From Microbacterium sp. No. 7 (lineage in GTDB: Bacteria > Actinomycetota > Actinomycetes > Actinomycetales > Microbacteriaceae), in the NCBI RefSeq assembly GCF_001314225.1, contig NZ_CP012697.1:1736001-1800000 (forward strand): 64,000 bases of DNA, given 5' to 3'. The notes beneath the pieces are model-generated. The model saw only the letters and a program-made list of their open reading frames with translations. It made no database searches and was not told the origin of the DNA. Positions 51,585-63,305 of this stretch are shown piece by piece. Both the position numbers and the translations under genes were made by a program. The first letter of the stretch is position 1. Each line of letters starts with the position of its first letter.

Positions 51585-52184
51585 TCAGCCGGCCAGGTCG
51601 TACGGCAGGATCGTGATGAGCTCGCGGACGAGGTCCTCCGCGGTCAGGCCGTCGCCGTCGCGCAGCCACCACGAGATCACGCGCATGAGCCCGGCCGCGG
51701 CGAAGCGGGCGGTGACCTCCGCGTCGGCCTGGAGCGACGGTCGCGAGTGCAGCGCCCGCAGGACGTCGGCGACCAGGATGTCCTCGATCGTCCGGGCGAA
51801 CTCGCTCCCGGGATCCTCCAGCCGCTCGCGCACGCCGGGCTGCTCGGCGAAGTGCCGGACGAGGTCGAGGATCGCCTCGGTGTTCACCGTGCGCCGCTCC
51901 CCGCCCGCCTGGATCAGCGTGCGGGCGCGCGCCGTCCGCGCCTCGGTGGACTCGGCCAGCGCCGCGAGGGCGAGGGCGTCGACGCTGCGGAAGTGGGCGT
52001 AGAACGACGACCGGGGGACGCCGGCGCGCCGCGAGACGGCCATGACCGTCGGCCATCCGCCGCCCGACTCCTCGACGAGCGCGCGGTAGGCGGCCGTCAG
52101 CCTCGTCCGCGTGCGCAGCACGCGCGGGTCGTCGTTGTCGATCCGGCGCGAGCGCAAGTCCTCTTGCTTGGCGGGGCTGCTCAC
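51585..52184 (-). CDS. TetR-family transcription regulator
   Basis: A 199-aa regulator. The N-terminal helix-turn-helix is WPTVMAVSRRAGVPRSSFYAHFRSVDAL, and the rest is a helical ligand domain. GTG 52184 is preferred over ATG 52214 because minus-strand TATCGT lies 6 bases before it. It is divergent from the glycine-riboswitch operon, about 50 bp from that operon's promoter, so it may act on it. Ligand unknown. Confidence 0.85.
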   Translation of the reverse strand: MSSPAKQEDLRSRRIDNDDPRVLRTRTRLTAAYRALVEESGGGWPTVMAVSRRAGVPRSSFYAHFRSVDALALAALAESTEARTARARTLIQAGGERRTVNTEAILDLVRHFAEQPGVRERLEDPGSEFARTIEDILVADVLRALHSRPSLQADAEVTARFAAAGLMRVISWWLRDGDGLTAEDLVRELITILPYDLAG

Positions 52185-52190
52185 GCGATC

Positions 52191-52196
52191 ACGATA
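52191..52196 (-). promoter_or_regulatory. -10 element (TATCGT) for TetR gene
   Basis: Minus-strand TATCGT with a 6-base gap to GTG 52184; leaderless arrangement. Confidence 0.5.
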
Positions 52197-52235
52197 GCCG
52201 CGATGAGCGTTCATCCGTCCGAAACACCGGTGAGA

Positions 52236-52264
52236 CCGACAGGAAATCGGACAGTGTCCATAAT
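52236..52264 (+). promoter_or_regulatory. Promoter of glycine-riboswitch operon
   Basis: CCGACA (52236-52241), 17-bp spacer, CATAAT (52259-52264). Transcription would start near 52271, ahead of a hairpin GCATCCCGG/CCGGGATGC (52300-52323) and the tandem riboswitch. Confidence 0.55.
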
Positions 52265-52329
52265 GTTCTCATGCACGACGACAACTGAAGATCGCACGGG
52301 CATCCCGGTTCGACCCGGGATGCGCGACA

Positions 52330-52505
52330 CGGCTGCTGGGGAGAGTTCCGCGAACGCGGACGCCGAAGGGGCAAGTACCCGCAAATCTCTCAGGCATCAG
52401 GGACCCGCAGCCGTCAACTCTGGAGAGAGGCTCGGCGACGAGCCCGCCGAAGGGGAAAGCGCCGCACGCGGCGCGACGCTCTCAGGCACAAGGGACAGAA
52501 CGGGC
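52330..52505 (+). promoter_or_regulatory. Tandem glycine riboswitch (upstream of DUF5058 operon)
   Basis: Two glycine aptamers in series. Aptamer 1 (52330-52413) is closed by CGGCTGC/GCAGCCG and has GGAGAG, GCCGAAGGGGCAAG and TCTCTCAGGCATCAGGGAC. After a 4-base linker, aptamer 2 has CTCTGGAGAGAGG, CCGCCGAAGGGGAAAGC and CTCTCAGGCACAAGGGACAG. These are the conserved cores of the glycine class. The start codon lies 50 bases further on, with AGAGGAG before it. The output (activation or repression) is not readable, but tandem glycine switches usually activate. Confidence 0.93.
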
Positions 52506-52558
52506 AGGCAGCATCGCGCCGCGGTCCGCGGAGCGTTTCCCTTTCCAGAGGAGCCCCC

Positions 52559-53320
52559 ATGCCATCGTTCCCCCTCGCCCTCGATCCGGACTCGACGGAT
52601 CTCGCCCCGATCGTCAACGCGCCGGTGCTGTGGCTGACGGTCGTCGCCGTGTTCGGCGTGATCATCGCGCAGAGCGTCATCTACTACGTCGCCGTGCGCA
52701 AGGCGGCCCCCGCCGTCGGGATGTCCCGCAAGGAGGTCGCCACCTCGTTCCGCGCCGGCGCCGTGGCATCCATCGGCCCGTCGCTCGCCGTCGCGCTCAT
52801 CGCGCTCACGCTCATCACCGTCTTCGGGACCCCGGCGGCGCTCGTGCGCATCGGCCTCATCGGGTCGGCCGCCTTCGAGGTGGGCGGCGCGGCGATCTCC
52901 GCGAACGCGCAGGGGGCGGAGCTCGGCGGCGAGGGCTACACGCAGTCCGTCTTCGCCAGCGTGCTGCTCTCGCTGTCGCTCGCCGGAACGGTCTGGATGC
53001 TCGTGACGCTGATCGCGACGCCGCTGCTCAAACGGGGCGCGAACCGGCTCGAGGGCCGCACCGTCGGCCGGGCGGCCGGCGCCATGTCGATCATCCCCGG
53101 GGCGGCGCTGCTGGGCGCGTTCGCGACGCTCGGCATGCAGCAGGTCCAGCGCGGCCTCGGCGCGACGCTCGTCGTGGCGACGACGGCCGCCGTCATGGCC
53201 ATCGCGCTGTGGATCGCCCGCCGCTTCTCGCAGAACTGGCTGCGGGAATGGGGCCTCGGCATCGCCGTCGTCATCGGCCTGGTCGTGGCCGTCCTCATCA
53301 ACGCCGCCGGCATCGCCTGA
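52559..53320 (+). CDS. DUF5058 membrane protein
   Basis: A 253-aa integral membrane protein with about six helices. VNAPVLWLTVVAVFGVIIAQ and MSRKEVATSFRAGAVASIGP, followed by VALIALTLITVFGTPAALVR, match DUF5058. The family has no assigned function. It is first after a tandem glycine riboswitch and is followed by a second membrane protein of similar size and an M20 hydrolase, so a two-part transporter for glycine or a glycine-containing compound is inferred. AGAGGAG precedes ATG 52559. Confidence 0.82.
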   Translation: MPSFPLALDPDSTDLAPIVNAPVLWLTVVAVFGVIIAQSVIYYVAVRKAAPAVGMSRKEVATSFRAGAVASIGPSLAVALIALTLITVFGTPAALVRIGLIGSAAFEVGGAAISANAQGAELGGEGYTQSVFASVLLSLSLAGTVWMLVTLIATPLLKRGANRLEGRTVGRAAGAMSIIPGAALLGAFATLGMQQVQRGLGATLVVATTAAVMAIALWIARRFSQNWLREWGLGIAVVIGLVVAVLINAAGIA

Positions 53321-53352
53321 GCGGCCCGCACATCACCCCCTGGAGCCGAACG

Positions 53353-54090
53353 ATGTCCACCGAGACCCCGTCCCCTTCCCCCGCCGACGTCGACGCCGCC
53401 TGGAACAGGTTCGACAAGACCACGTCGCGCTGGGGCCGCATCACGATGATCCTCGCCCTGATCTCCATGGTCGGTGGCCCCGCTCTGCTGGCCGCGCAAC
53501 TGGACGTGCCCGTCGCGGGCGTCGTCACCGGCGTCGTCGCCATCCTGGTCGCCTTCGGCATCGTCATGGCGATCGAGCCGCTGGCGTACTTCCCGATCCT
53601 CGGGTCCGCGAGCATGTACCAGGCGTTCATGATCGGCAACATCTCGAACAAGCTGCTGCCGGCCGCCGTCGTCGCGCAGTCGACGATCGGCGCCGAGCCG
53701 GGCACGAAGCGCGGGCAGTTCGCCTCGGTGCTCGCCATCTGCGGCGCCGCCGTCGTGCACCTGGCCTCGCTCGCGCTCTTCGTCGGCCTCCTCGGAAGCG
53801 TCATCTCGCGGGCCATTCCCGAGAACGTCGCCGTGAGCGTGCAGACCTACATCCTGCCCGCGATCATGGGCGCCGTCGTCGTGCAGGCCATCGCGAGCAG
53901 CCGGCAGCCGCGGGTCATCGCGATCGCCCTCGCGGTCGGCGCCGTCGTCACCTTCGTGCTCGCCCCGCTCGTGCCCGCCATCGGGCCCTTCGCGATCGCG
54001 CTCACGGTGGCCGCGACGATCCTGCTCGCCCTCTTCCTCCCCGGGGCGAGCAAGAAGCAGGACGCCGCCGCATCCTCGGATGCGCCGTGA
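53353..54090 (+). CDS. Membrane protein partner of DUF5058
   Basis: A 245-aa protein with a polar N-terminus of about 32 residues and six to seven helices. The conserved-looking stretch AIEPLAYFPILGSASMYQAF, then MIGNISNKLLPAAVVAQ, may form a substrate site. No named family was recognised. GGAG lies 8 bases before ATG 53353. It is 32 bp after the DUF5058 gene and its stop overlaps a possible GTG start of the hydrolase, so the three are one operon. Confidence 0.75.
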   Translation: MSTETPSPSPADVDAAWNRFDKTTSRWGRITMILALISMVGGPALLAAQLDVPVAGVVTGVVAILVAFGIVMAIEPLAYFPILGSASMYQAFMIGNISNKLLPAAVVAQSTIGAEPGTKRGQFASVLAICGAAVVHLASLALFVGLLGSVISRAIPENVAVSVQTYILPAIMGAVVVQAIASSRQPRVIAIALAVGAVVTFVLAPLVPAIGPFAIALTVAATILLALFLPGASKKQDAAASSDAP

Positions 54091-54170
54091 CCGCTCGCCC
54101 CGCCGCTCCGTCGGCCAAGCCCGTCCCATCAGGGACCCCCGCCCCATCAGAGAAGAGAAGGAAGAGAACG

Positions 54171-55628
54171 ATGACGCAATCCACGAAAGCCCCCTCGGTG
54201 TCGGGCATCGGCCCGCTCATCGCCGAGCTGGCCCCCCGGTTCATCTGGCTCAGCGACGACGTCTGGGACCACCCGGAGCTGCGCTGGGAGGAGCACGCGT
54301 CCGTCGCGGCCCACATCGCCGCCGCCGAGGAGTTCGGCGCCCGCATCGAGCCGCAGGCCGGCGGTGTGCCCACGGCCTTCCGGGCGGAATGGGGCTCGGG
54401 CGGCCCCGTGATCGCCTTCCTCGGCGAGTACGACGCGCTCGCCGGACTGAGCCAGGCGGCCGGATCGGCCGTGCGCGAGCCCGACCCGCAGAACGTGGGA
54501 GGCGCCGGGCAGGGCTGCGGTCACAACCTGCTCGGTGCGGGAGCGCTGCTGGCCGCCGTCGCCACCGCCCGCCGCCTCGAAGAGCTGGGTCTGCCCGGCA
54601 CGGTGCGCTACTACGGATGCCCCGCGGAGGAGGGCGCGGCGGGCAAGTCGTTCATGGTCGCGGGCGGCGCGTTCGACGGCATCGACGCGGCCGTCACGTG
54701 GCATCCGGCCGACGTGATGTCGACGAGCCAGGTGCGCCTGCTCGCCTACACGCAGGCGTACTTCCGGTTCACGGGGCTCGCCGCGCACGCCGCGGCCGTG
54801 CCGCACCTCGGGCGCAGCGCGCTCGACGCCGCCGAGCTGATGAACACCGGGGTCAACTACCTGCGCGAGCACATCCGCGACGACGAGCGGATCCACTACG
54901 CCTTCACGAACGCCGGCGGAACCTCGCCGAACGTCGTGCAGGCCTCCGCCGAGCTCTACTACATCGTGCGCTCGCCCACGGTCGCCGGCATGCGCACGCT
55001 GTACGACCGCGTCGTCCGCGTCGCGCACGGCGCCGCCTGGATGACCGAGACCGAGGTCGAGGTCGTCTTCGACGGGGCCAGCGCGCAGATCCTCCCCAAC
55101 CGCGTGCTCGAGGAGGCGCTGCATCGCAACGTCGAGGTGCTCGGCGGCGTGCCCTTCGACGACGAGGACCAGGCCGCGGCCCGCGAGATCCAGGCGACGT
55201 TCCCGCCCGATGCCGTCGACTCCGTCTTCGCCGACCACGACCTGGAGAACGAGCCGCAGACGCTGTTCACCGGCGTCCTGCCGCTGGCCGATGAGCGTCG
55301 CCGGCTGCTGCTGCACGGCTCGAGCGACGTCGGAGACGTCAGCTGGACGGCGCCCACCGTCCAGATCTGGGGCGGCACGGCCGCGTGCGGCACGCCCATG
55401 CACTCCTGGCAGATGGTCGCCCAGGGCAAGAGCGCGTGGGCGCACAAGGGCATGGTGCACGCGGCGACGGCGATCGCCGCGACCGCGCTCGACCTCTTCA
55501 CCGACGAGGGGCTGCTCGAGGCGGCCAAGGAGGAGTTCGCCGCGCTGACGGCGCGCACGCCCTACGACTGCCCCATTCCGGAGGGGACGGCCGTGCCTCC
55601 GCTGCGTCCCGGATACCGTCCGGCATGA
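54171..55628 (+). CDS. M20D-family amidohydrolase (AbgB-like)
   Basis: A 485-aa cytoplasmic metallo-amidohydrolase similar to p-aminobenzoyl-glutamate hydrolase subunit [31 protein letters not shown] and [15 protein letters not shown] supply metal ligands and the catalytic Glu. The family removes amino acids from amide conjugates. In this riboswitch operon the released amino acid may be glycine. ATG 54171 follows GAAGGAAGAG; GTG 54087, overlapping the previous stop, would add 28 Pro/Ser-rich residues. Confidence 0.85.
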   Translation: MTQSTKAPSVSGIGPLIAELAPRFIWLSDDVWDHPELRWEEHASVAAHIAAAEEFGARIEPQAGGVPTAFRAEWGSGGPVIAFLGEYDALAGLSQAAGSAVREPDPQNVGGAGQGCGHNLLGAGALLAAVATARRLEELGLPGTVRYYGCPAEEGAAGKSFMVAGGAFDGIDAAVTWHPADVMSTSQVRLLAYTQAYFRFTGLAAHAAAVPHLGRSALDAAELMNTGVNYLREHIRDDERIHYAFTNAGGTSPNVVQASAELYYIVRSPTVAGMRTLYDRVVRVAHGAAWMTETEVEVVFDGASAQILPNRVLEEALHRNVEVLGGVPFDDEDQAAAREIQATFPPDAVDSVFADHDLENEPQTLFTGVLPLADERRRLLLHGSSDVGDVSWTAPTVQIWGGTAACGTPMHSWQMVAQGKSAWAHKGMVHAATAIAATALDLFTDEGLLEAAKEEFAALTARTPYDCPIPEGTAVPPLRPGYRPA

Positions 55629-55640
55629 CGGGGCGACACG

Positions 55641-55660
55641 GCGGGCGTGCGCACGCCCGC
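55641..55660. terminator. 20-bp perfect palindrome after M20 gene
   Basis: GCGGGCGTGC joined to GCACGCCCGC, 12 bases after the hydrolase stop. It could terminate the first glycine operon before the promoter of the second. Confidence 0.5.
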
Positions 55661-55694
55661 GCCACCTCGGGCACCGCGCGGGCCGCCGCGCTGG

Positions 55695-55700
55695 TATGCT
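55695..55700 (+). promoter_or_regulatory. Extended -10 of glyA-gcv operon
   Basis: TGG directly before TATGCT forms an extended -10. No clear -35 lies 17 bp upstream. It is placed 28 bases before the riboswitch. Confidence 0.4.
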
Positions 55701-55727
55701 CGGCGGTACAACTGAACGACCACTCAC

Positions 55728-55909
55728 CCGCCACGGGAGAACGCCGCCATCGCGCGGCTGCCGTAGGAGCAACTCCTCCCGGAATCTCTCAGGCCCACGT
55801 ACCGTGGCGGCAGGTCACTCTGAAAAGCGGCGAGCCGGATGTCTCATCCGGCCTCGCCCGCCGACGGGGCAAGCGCTACGGCGCGGAAACTCTCAGGCCT
55901 ATGACAGAG
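55728..55909 (+). promoter_or_regulatory. Tandem glycine riboswitch (upstream of glyA-gcv operon)
   Basis: Aptamer 1 (55728-55810) is closed by CCGCCACGG/CCGTGGCGG and contains GGGAGAAC, GCTGCCGTAGGAGCAA and GGAATCTCTCAGGCCCACG. After a 7-base linker, aptamer 2 is closed by CTCTG/CAGAG and contains GCGGCGAGCC, CCGCCGACGGGGCAAGC and AAACTCTCAGGCCTATGAC. Both cores match the glycine class. It controls serine hydroxymethyltransferase and the glycine cleavage genes, the classical targets. Confidence 0.94.
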
Positions 55910-55924
55910 CGGGAGGAACTCACC

Positions 55925-55943
55925 GCATCCGCGTCGCGGATGC
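55925..55943 (+). promoter_or_regulatory. Hairpin between riboswitch and glyA ribosome site
   Basis: GCATCCGC-GTC-GCGGATGC, a perfect 8-bp stem 15 bases after aptamer 2 and 8 bases before the GAAGGAG ribosome site. It is a candidate expression platform. Confidence 0.55.
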
Positions 55944-55962
55944 CTCACGAAGGAGTTCCTCG

Positions 55963-57273
55963 ATGGTGACGACCGATTCCACCGCAGCCGTTCTCACCGC
56001 GTCGCTCGCGACGATCGACCCCGAGGTCTCGGCGGCGATCGCGGCCGAGCTGCAGCGCCAGCGCAGCGGCCTCGAGATGATCGCATCCGAGAACCACGCA
56101 CCGCTCGCGGTCATGCAGGCGCAGGGGAGCGTGCTCACCAACAAGTACGCCGAAGGCTATCCGGGCCGCCGCTACTACGGCGGCTGCGAGCACGTCGACG
56201 TCATCGAGACGCTGGCGATCGAGCGGGCCAAGAGCCTGTTCGGCGCCGCCTACGCGAACGTGCAGCCGCACTCGGGCGCGCAGGCGAACGCCGCCGCGAT
56301 GCACGCGCTGATCAAGCCCGGGGACACCATCCTCGGCCTCGACCTCGCGCACGGCGGCCACCTCACCCACGGCATGCGGCTCAACTTCTCGGGGCGTCTC
56401 TACGAGGTCGTGCCGTACCACCGCTCGCCCGACACCGAGGAGATCGACCTCGGAGAGGTCGCGCGCCTCGCCCGCGAGCACCGGCCCGCGCTGATCATCG
56501 CCGGCTGGTCGGCGTACACGCGCGCGCTCGACTTCGCGCCCTGGCGCGAGATCGCCGACGAGGTGGGCGCCTACCTGCTCGTCGACATGTCGCACTTCGC
56601 CGGCCTCGTCGCCGCGGGCCTGCACCCCTCGCCCGTGCCGTACGCGCACGTGACGACGACGACGACGCACAAGACGCTGGGCGGTCCGCGCGGCGGGCTC
56701 ATCCTGTCGATGGACGCCGACATCGCCAAGCGCCTGAACTCGGCGGTCTTCCCGGGACAGCAGGGCGGCCCGCTCGAGCACGTCATCGCCGCGAAGGCCG
56801 TGGCCCTCAAGCTCGCCGCCGGCGAGGAGTTCCGCCGTCGGCAGCAGCGCACCGTGGCGGGCGCCCGCATCCTCACGACGCGCCTCAGCGCGCCGGACTG
56901 CGTCGCCGCGGGCGTGCGGGTCGTGGGCGGAGGGACCGACGTGCACCTCGTGCTCGTCGACCTGCGTGACAGCGCGCTCGACGGCCGCGCCGCCGAGGAG
57001 CGCCTGCACCGCATCGGCATCACCGTCAACCGCAACGCCGTGCCGGACGACCCCCGCCCGCCGATGGTCACGAGCGGCCTGCGGATCGGGACGCCGGCGC
57101 TCGCGGCCCGCGGATTCGACGACGCCGCGTTCGTCGAGGTCGCCGACATCATCGCGGCGGCCCTGCTCGCGTCCGACGACGAGCTCGCCCCGCTCGCCGG
57201 TCGCGTCGACGTCCTCGCGGCGGCCCACCCGCTCTACGCCGGCACCGACGACACGCTCCCGGGGATCCGATGA
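55963..57273 (+). CDS. glyA: Serine hydroxymethyltransferase
   Basis: GlyA interconverts glycine plus methylene-THF with serine. 436 aa; the PLP Lys is K237 in [15 protein letters not shown], with [15 protein letters not shown] and [11 protein letters not shown] as family motifs. GAAGGAG lies 7 bases before ATG 55963. It is the first gene of a glycine-riboswitch operon. In this setting it should run from glycine to serine, supplying SdaA. A second, biosynthetic glyA may exist elsewhere in the genome. Confidence 0.94.
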   Translation: MVTTDSTAAVLTASLATIDPEVSAAIAAELQRQRSGLEMIASENHAPLAVMQAQGSVLTNKYAEGYPGRRYYGGCEHVDVIETLAIERAKSLFGAAYANVQPHSGAQANAAAMHALIKPGDTILGLDLAHGGHLTHGMRLNFSGRLYEVVPYHRSPDTEEIDLGEVARLAREHRPALIIAGWSAYTRALDFAPWREIADEVGAYLLVDMSHFAGLVAAGLHPSPVPYAHVTTTTTHKTLGGPRGGLILSMDADIAKRLNSAVFPGQQGGPLEHVIAAKAVALKLAAGEEFRRRQQRTVAGARILTTRLSAPDCVAAGVRVVGGGTDVHLVLVDLRDSALDGRAAEERLHRIGITVNRNAVPDDPRPPMVTSGLRIGTPALAARGFDDAAFVEVADIIAAALLASDDELAPLAGRVDVLAAAHPLYAGTDDTLPGIR

Positions 57274-58646
57274 GCGGGTACGTGGGCGTCTTCGACCTGT
57301 TCACGATCGGGGTCGGGCCGTCGAGCTCGCACACCGTGGGGCCGATGCGGGCCGCCGCCGACTTCGCGGCCCGTCTCGGCCCGCGGGCGGCGCACGCGAC
57401 CGGGGTCGACGTCGAGCTGTTCGGCTCGCTGGCGGCCACCGGCGCCGGGCACGGGACGCTCACGGCCGTGCTGCTCGGGCTCGAGGGATGCCGGCCCGAC
57501 GCCGTGCTCCGCGACGAGGTCGAGCGGCGTGCCGCCCGCATCGCGGACGAGCGCCGGCTGCGGCTGGCCGGCGGCGGCGAGATCCCCCTGTGCGCCGACG
57601 ACATCGTGCTCTCGCCCCGCACGGTCAAGCCCCGTCACGCGAACGCCGTGCGATTCCGTGCGACCGGACCCGACGGCGCCGTCCTCGACGAGGCGGTCTA
57701 CTACTCCACGGGCGGCGGCAGCATCGAGCGGGAGGGCGACGTCGCGCCCGCCGCGCCCGCGGACGCCGTTCCGCTGCCGTTCCGCAGCGCCGCCGAGCTC
57801 CTGGAGCTCTGCGCCGCGGAGCGCACCGACGTCGCCGGCATCGCCTGGCGCAACGAGACGTCGCGCCGAACGGCCGAGGAGGTGCAGGACGGCATCCTGC
57901 GCATCCGCGACGCCATGGACGACTGCGTCCGCAGCGGCGTCGCCGCCGACGGCGTCCTTCCCGGAGGGCTGCGGGTGCGCCGTCGGGCGCCCGACTGGCA
58001 CGACCGGCTCCTTCGCGAGGACCCGCGGCGCGACGTCGCCTACGCGCAGGAATGGGTCAACCTCGTCGCGCTCGCCGTCAACGAGGAGAACGCCGCCGGA
58101 GGACGCATCGTCACGGCGCCGACCAACGGCGCCGCCGGCATCGTGCCCGCCGTGCTGCACTACGCGCGCACCTACACCCCGGCCGCGGCATCCGGCGTCT
58201 CCGACGGCGAGATCACCCGGGTCTTCCTGCTGACGGCCGCCGTGATCGGTGCGCTGTGCAAGACGCGCGCGTCGATCTCGGGCGCGGAGGTGGGATGCCA
58301 GGGCGAGGTCGGCTCGGCGTCGGCGATGGCCGCCGCCGCGCTCGCCGCGGTGCTCGGCGGCACGCCCGCCCAGGTCGAGAACGCCGCGGAGATCGCGATG
58401 GAGCACAGCCTCGGGCTGACGTGCGACCCCGTGGGCGGGCTCGTGCAGATCCCGTGCATCGAGCGCAACGCGGTCGCCGCGGGCAAGGCGATCAACGCCG
58501 CCCGGATGGCGATGTGGGGCGACGGAAGCCACCGCGTCTCGCTCGACGAGGTGCTCGAGACGATGCGGCAGACCGGCCGCGACATGAGCTCGAAGTACAA
58601 GGAGACGGCACGGGGCGGACTCGCCGTGAACGTCGTGGAATGCTGA
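57270..58646 (+). CDS. sdaA: L-serine ammonia-lyase, iron-sulfur type
   Basis: A 458-aa single-chain L-serine dehydratase that makes pyruvate and ammonia. The N-terminal beta domain starts [23 protein letters not shown] (here [20 protein letters not shown]). The alpha domain carries the cluster cysteines in [18 protein letters not shown] and [18 protein letters not shown]. It overlaps glyA as ATGA. Its place inside a glycine cleavage operon makes the operon a route from glycine to pyruvate. Confidence 0.93.
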   Translation: MSGYVGVFDLFTIGVGPSSSHTVGPMRAAADFAARLGPRAAHATGVDVELFGSLAATGAGHGTLTAVLLGLEGCRPDAVLRDEVERRAARIADERRLRLAGGGEIPLCADDIVLSPRTVKPRHANAVRFRATGPDGAVLDEAVYYSTGGGSIEREGDVAPAAPADAVPLPFRSAAELLELCAAERTDVAGIAWRNETSRRTAEEVQDGILRIRDAMDDCVRSGVAADGVLPGGLRVRRRAPDWHDRLLREDPRRDVAYAQEWVNLVALAVNEENAAGGRIVTAPTNGAAGIVPAVLHYARTYTPAAASGVSDGEITRVFLLTAAVIGALCKTRASISGAEVGCQGEVGSASAMAAAALAAVLGGTPAQVENAAEIAMEHSLGLTCDPVGGLVQIPCIERNAVAAGKAINAARMAMWGDGSHRVSLDEVLETMRQTGRDMSSKYKETARGGLAVNVVEC

Positions 58647-58659
58647 GCGGAAGGACACC

Positions 58660-59853
58660 ATGACAGACAGCAACGACGCCGGTCCCGGCGAGCGGTCCCG
58701 GTTCACGCCCCTGAGGGAGCGGCACGAGGCGCTCGGCGCATCGTTCACCGATTTCGGCGGCTGGCAGATGCCGGTGCGCTACACGTCCGACCTCGCCGAG
58801 CACCGCGCGGTGCGCGAGGCCGCCGGCATCTTCGACATCTCGCACATGGCGGAGTTCACGATCGACGGCGCGGAGGCCGCGGTCTTCCTCGACCACGCCC
58901 TCGCGGGCCGCCTGTCGAACATGGCCGTCGGCAAGGCGAAGTACTCGCTGCTGCTCGCCGAGCCCCGCGGCATCGTCGACGACGTCATCGTGTACCGCCT
59001 CGCCGAGGACCGGTTCCTCATCATCTCCAACGCGGGCAACCGCGACGCGGTGTCCGAGGCGCTCCGGGCGCGCACCCGTTCCTTCGCGTTCGGCCGCACC
59101 CCCGAGCTCGTCGGCGACGACGGATCGTTCGGCTTCGTCGTGGGCGAGACCGGCGTGCGCGTCGAGGACGTCTCCGACCACTACGCGCTGCTCGCCGTGC
59201 AGGGCCCGAACGCCGAGGCGATCGTCGCCGCGACCGAGGGCATCACCGAGGTCTCCACGCCCTGGTCCGAGCAGAGGTACTACGCCTGGGCCGACGGCCT
59301 GTTCCAGGGGACTCCGCTGCTGATCGCCCGCACCGGCTACACGGGCGAAGACGGCTTCGAGCTGCTCGTCGCCGCCGACCGCGCGCCCGCCCTGTGGGAC
59401 GCCGTCGTCGCCGCGGGCGCCGGCCACGGCCTGGTGCCGTGCGGCCTCGCCGCCCGTGACACCCTGCGCCTCGAGGCCGGGATGCCGCTGTACGGCCACG
59501 AGCTCTCGCTCGACGTCGTCCCCGCCCAGGCCGGCCTCGGCCGGGTCGTCGCGGCCGACAAGGAGCGCTTCGTCGGCAAGGAGGGCATCGAGCCCGCCGA
59601 CGGCGCCCGCGTGCTCGTCGGCCTCGCCGCCTCGGGCCGCCGCGCGGGCCGCGCCGGCTACGCGGTGACGGATGCCGACGGCGCCGTCGTCGGCGAGATC
59701 ACCAGCGGCGCGCTCAGCCCCACCCTCGGCCATCCGATCGCGATGGCCTTCGTCGACCCGTCCGCCGCGGACGGCGACCTGTTCCTCGACGTGCGCGGCA
59801 CCAGGATCCCCGCGACCGTCACCGACCTGCCTTTCTACCGGAGGAAGAAATGA
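58660..59853 (+). CDS. gcvT: Glycine cleavage system T protein (aminomethyltransferase)
   Basis: GcvT transfers the methylene group from the H-protein arm to THF and releases ammonia. 397 aa; motifs are [40 protein letters not shown] and [20 protein letters not shown]. It lies 13 bp after sdaA and overlaps gcvH (ATGA). Confidence 0.95.
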   Translation: MTDSNDAGPGERSRFTPLRERHEALGASFTDFGGWQMPVRYTSDLAEHRAVREAAGIFDISHMAEFTIDGAEAAVFLDHALAGRLSNMAVGKAKYSLLLAEPRGIVDDVIVYRLAEDRFLIISNAGNRDAVSEALRARTRSFAFGRTPELVGDDGSFGFVVGETGVRVEDVSDHYALLAVQGPNAEAIVAATEGITEVSTPWSEQRYYAWADGLFQGTPLLIARTGYTGEDGFELLVAADRAPALWDAVVAAGAGHGLVPCGLAARDTLRLEAGMPLYGHELSLDVVPAQAGLGRVVAADKERFVGKEGIEPADGARVLVGLAASGRRAGRAGYAVTDADGAVVGEITSGALSPTLGHPIAMAFVDPSAADGDLFLDVRGTRIPATVTDLPFYRRKK

Positions 59854-60227
59854 CCGATCTGAACACGCTCCGCTACAGCGAGGAGCACGAGTGGGTCGCC
59901 CTCGACGGCGACGTGGCCACCGTCGGCGTCACCGACTACGCCGCGGAGCGGCTGGGCGACGTCGTCTTCGTCGAGCTGCCCGCCGTGGGCACCGAGATCC
60001 AGGCGAACACCGTCGTCGGCGAGATCGAGTCGACCAAGTCGGTCGGCGAGCTCTACGCGCCGATCTCCGGCGAGGTCGTCGAGATCAACGACGACGTCGT
60101 CGCCGACCCGGCCCTGGTCAACTCCGGCCCCTTCGAGGGCGGCTGGCTGATCAAGGTGCGCGTCGCCGACGGCGCCCTCGACGGCCTGCTCGACCGCGAC
60201 GCCTACGTCGCCCTCACCGAGGGCTGA
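59850..60227 (+). CDS. gcvH: Glycine cleavage system H protein
   Basis: A 125-aa lipoyl carrier shuttling the aminomethyl group between P, T and L proteins. The lipoylated Lys is K63 in [14 protein letters not shown]. Its ATG overlaps the gcvT stop by 4 bases, and gcvP begins 6 bases after its stop. The L protein (dihydrolipoyl dehydrogenase) is not in the window and would be shared with the 2-oxo-acid complexes. Confidence 0.96.
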   Translation: MTDLNTLRYSEEHEWVALDGDVATVGVTDYAAERLGDVVFVELPAVGTEIQANTVVGEIESTKSVGELYAPISGEVVEINDDVVADPALVNSGPFEGGWLIKVRVADGALDGLLDRDAYVALTEG

Positions 60228-60233
60228 TCCCGC

Positions 60234-63134
<2,901 letters not shown>

Positions 63135-63177
63135 CGCGCCTCTTCCCTCCTGCTCCCGCCTGCCTCCCCGCGAGAAT

Positions 63178-63285
63178 GCATCTGGCGGCCGAGAGTGCGG
63201 TTCGTCGCCGCGTTCTCGGCCACGGGATGCGGTTTCGGCCGCCAGATGCGTTCTCGGCCGCGGGATGCGGTTTCGGCTGTGGGGT
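63178..63285. repeat. Inverted and tandem repeats after gcvP
   Basis: GCATCTGGCGGCCG (63178-63191) and CGGCCGCCAGATGC (63236-63249) are perfect inverted repeats. Overlapping them, a 38-bp unit beginning GCGTTCTCGGCC(A/G)CGGGATGC occurs twice in tandem (63210-63247 and 63248-63285). It may end the gcv transcript. No gene is seen here. Confidence 0.7.
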
Positions 63286-63305
63286 GCGGTTGGGTGGGGA
63301 GGGGC

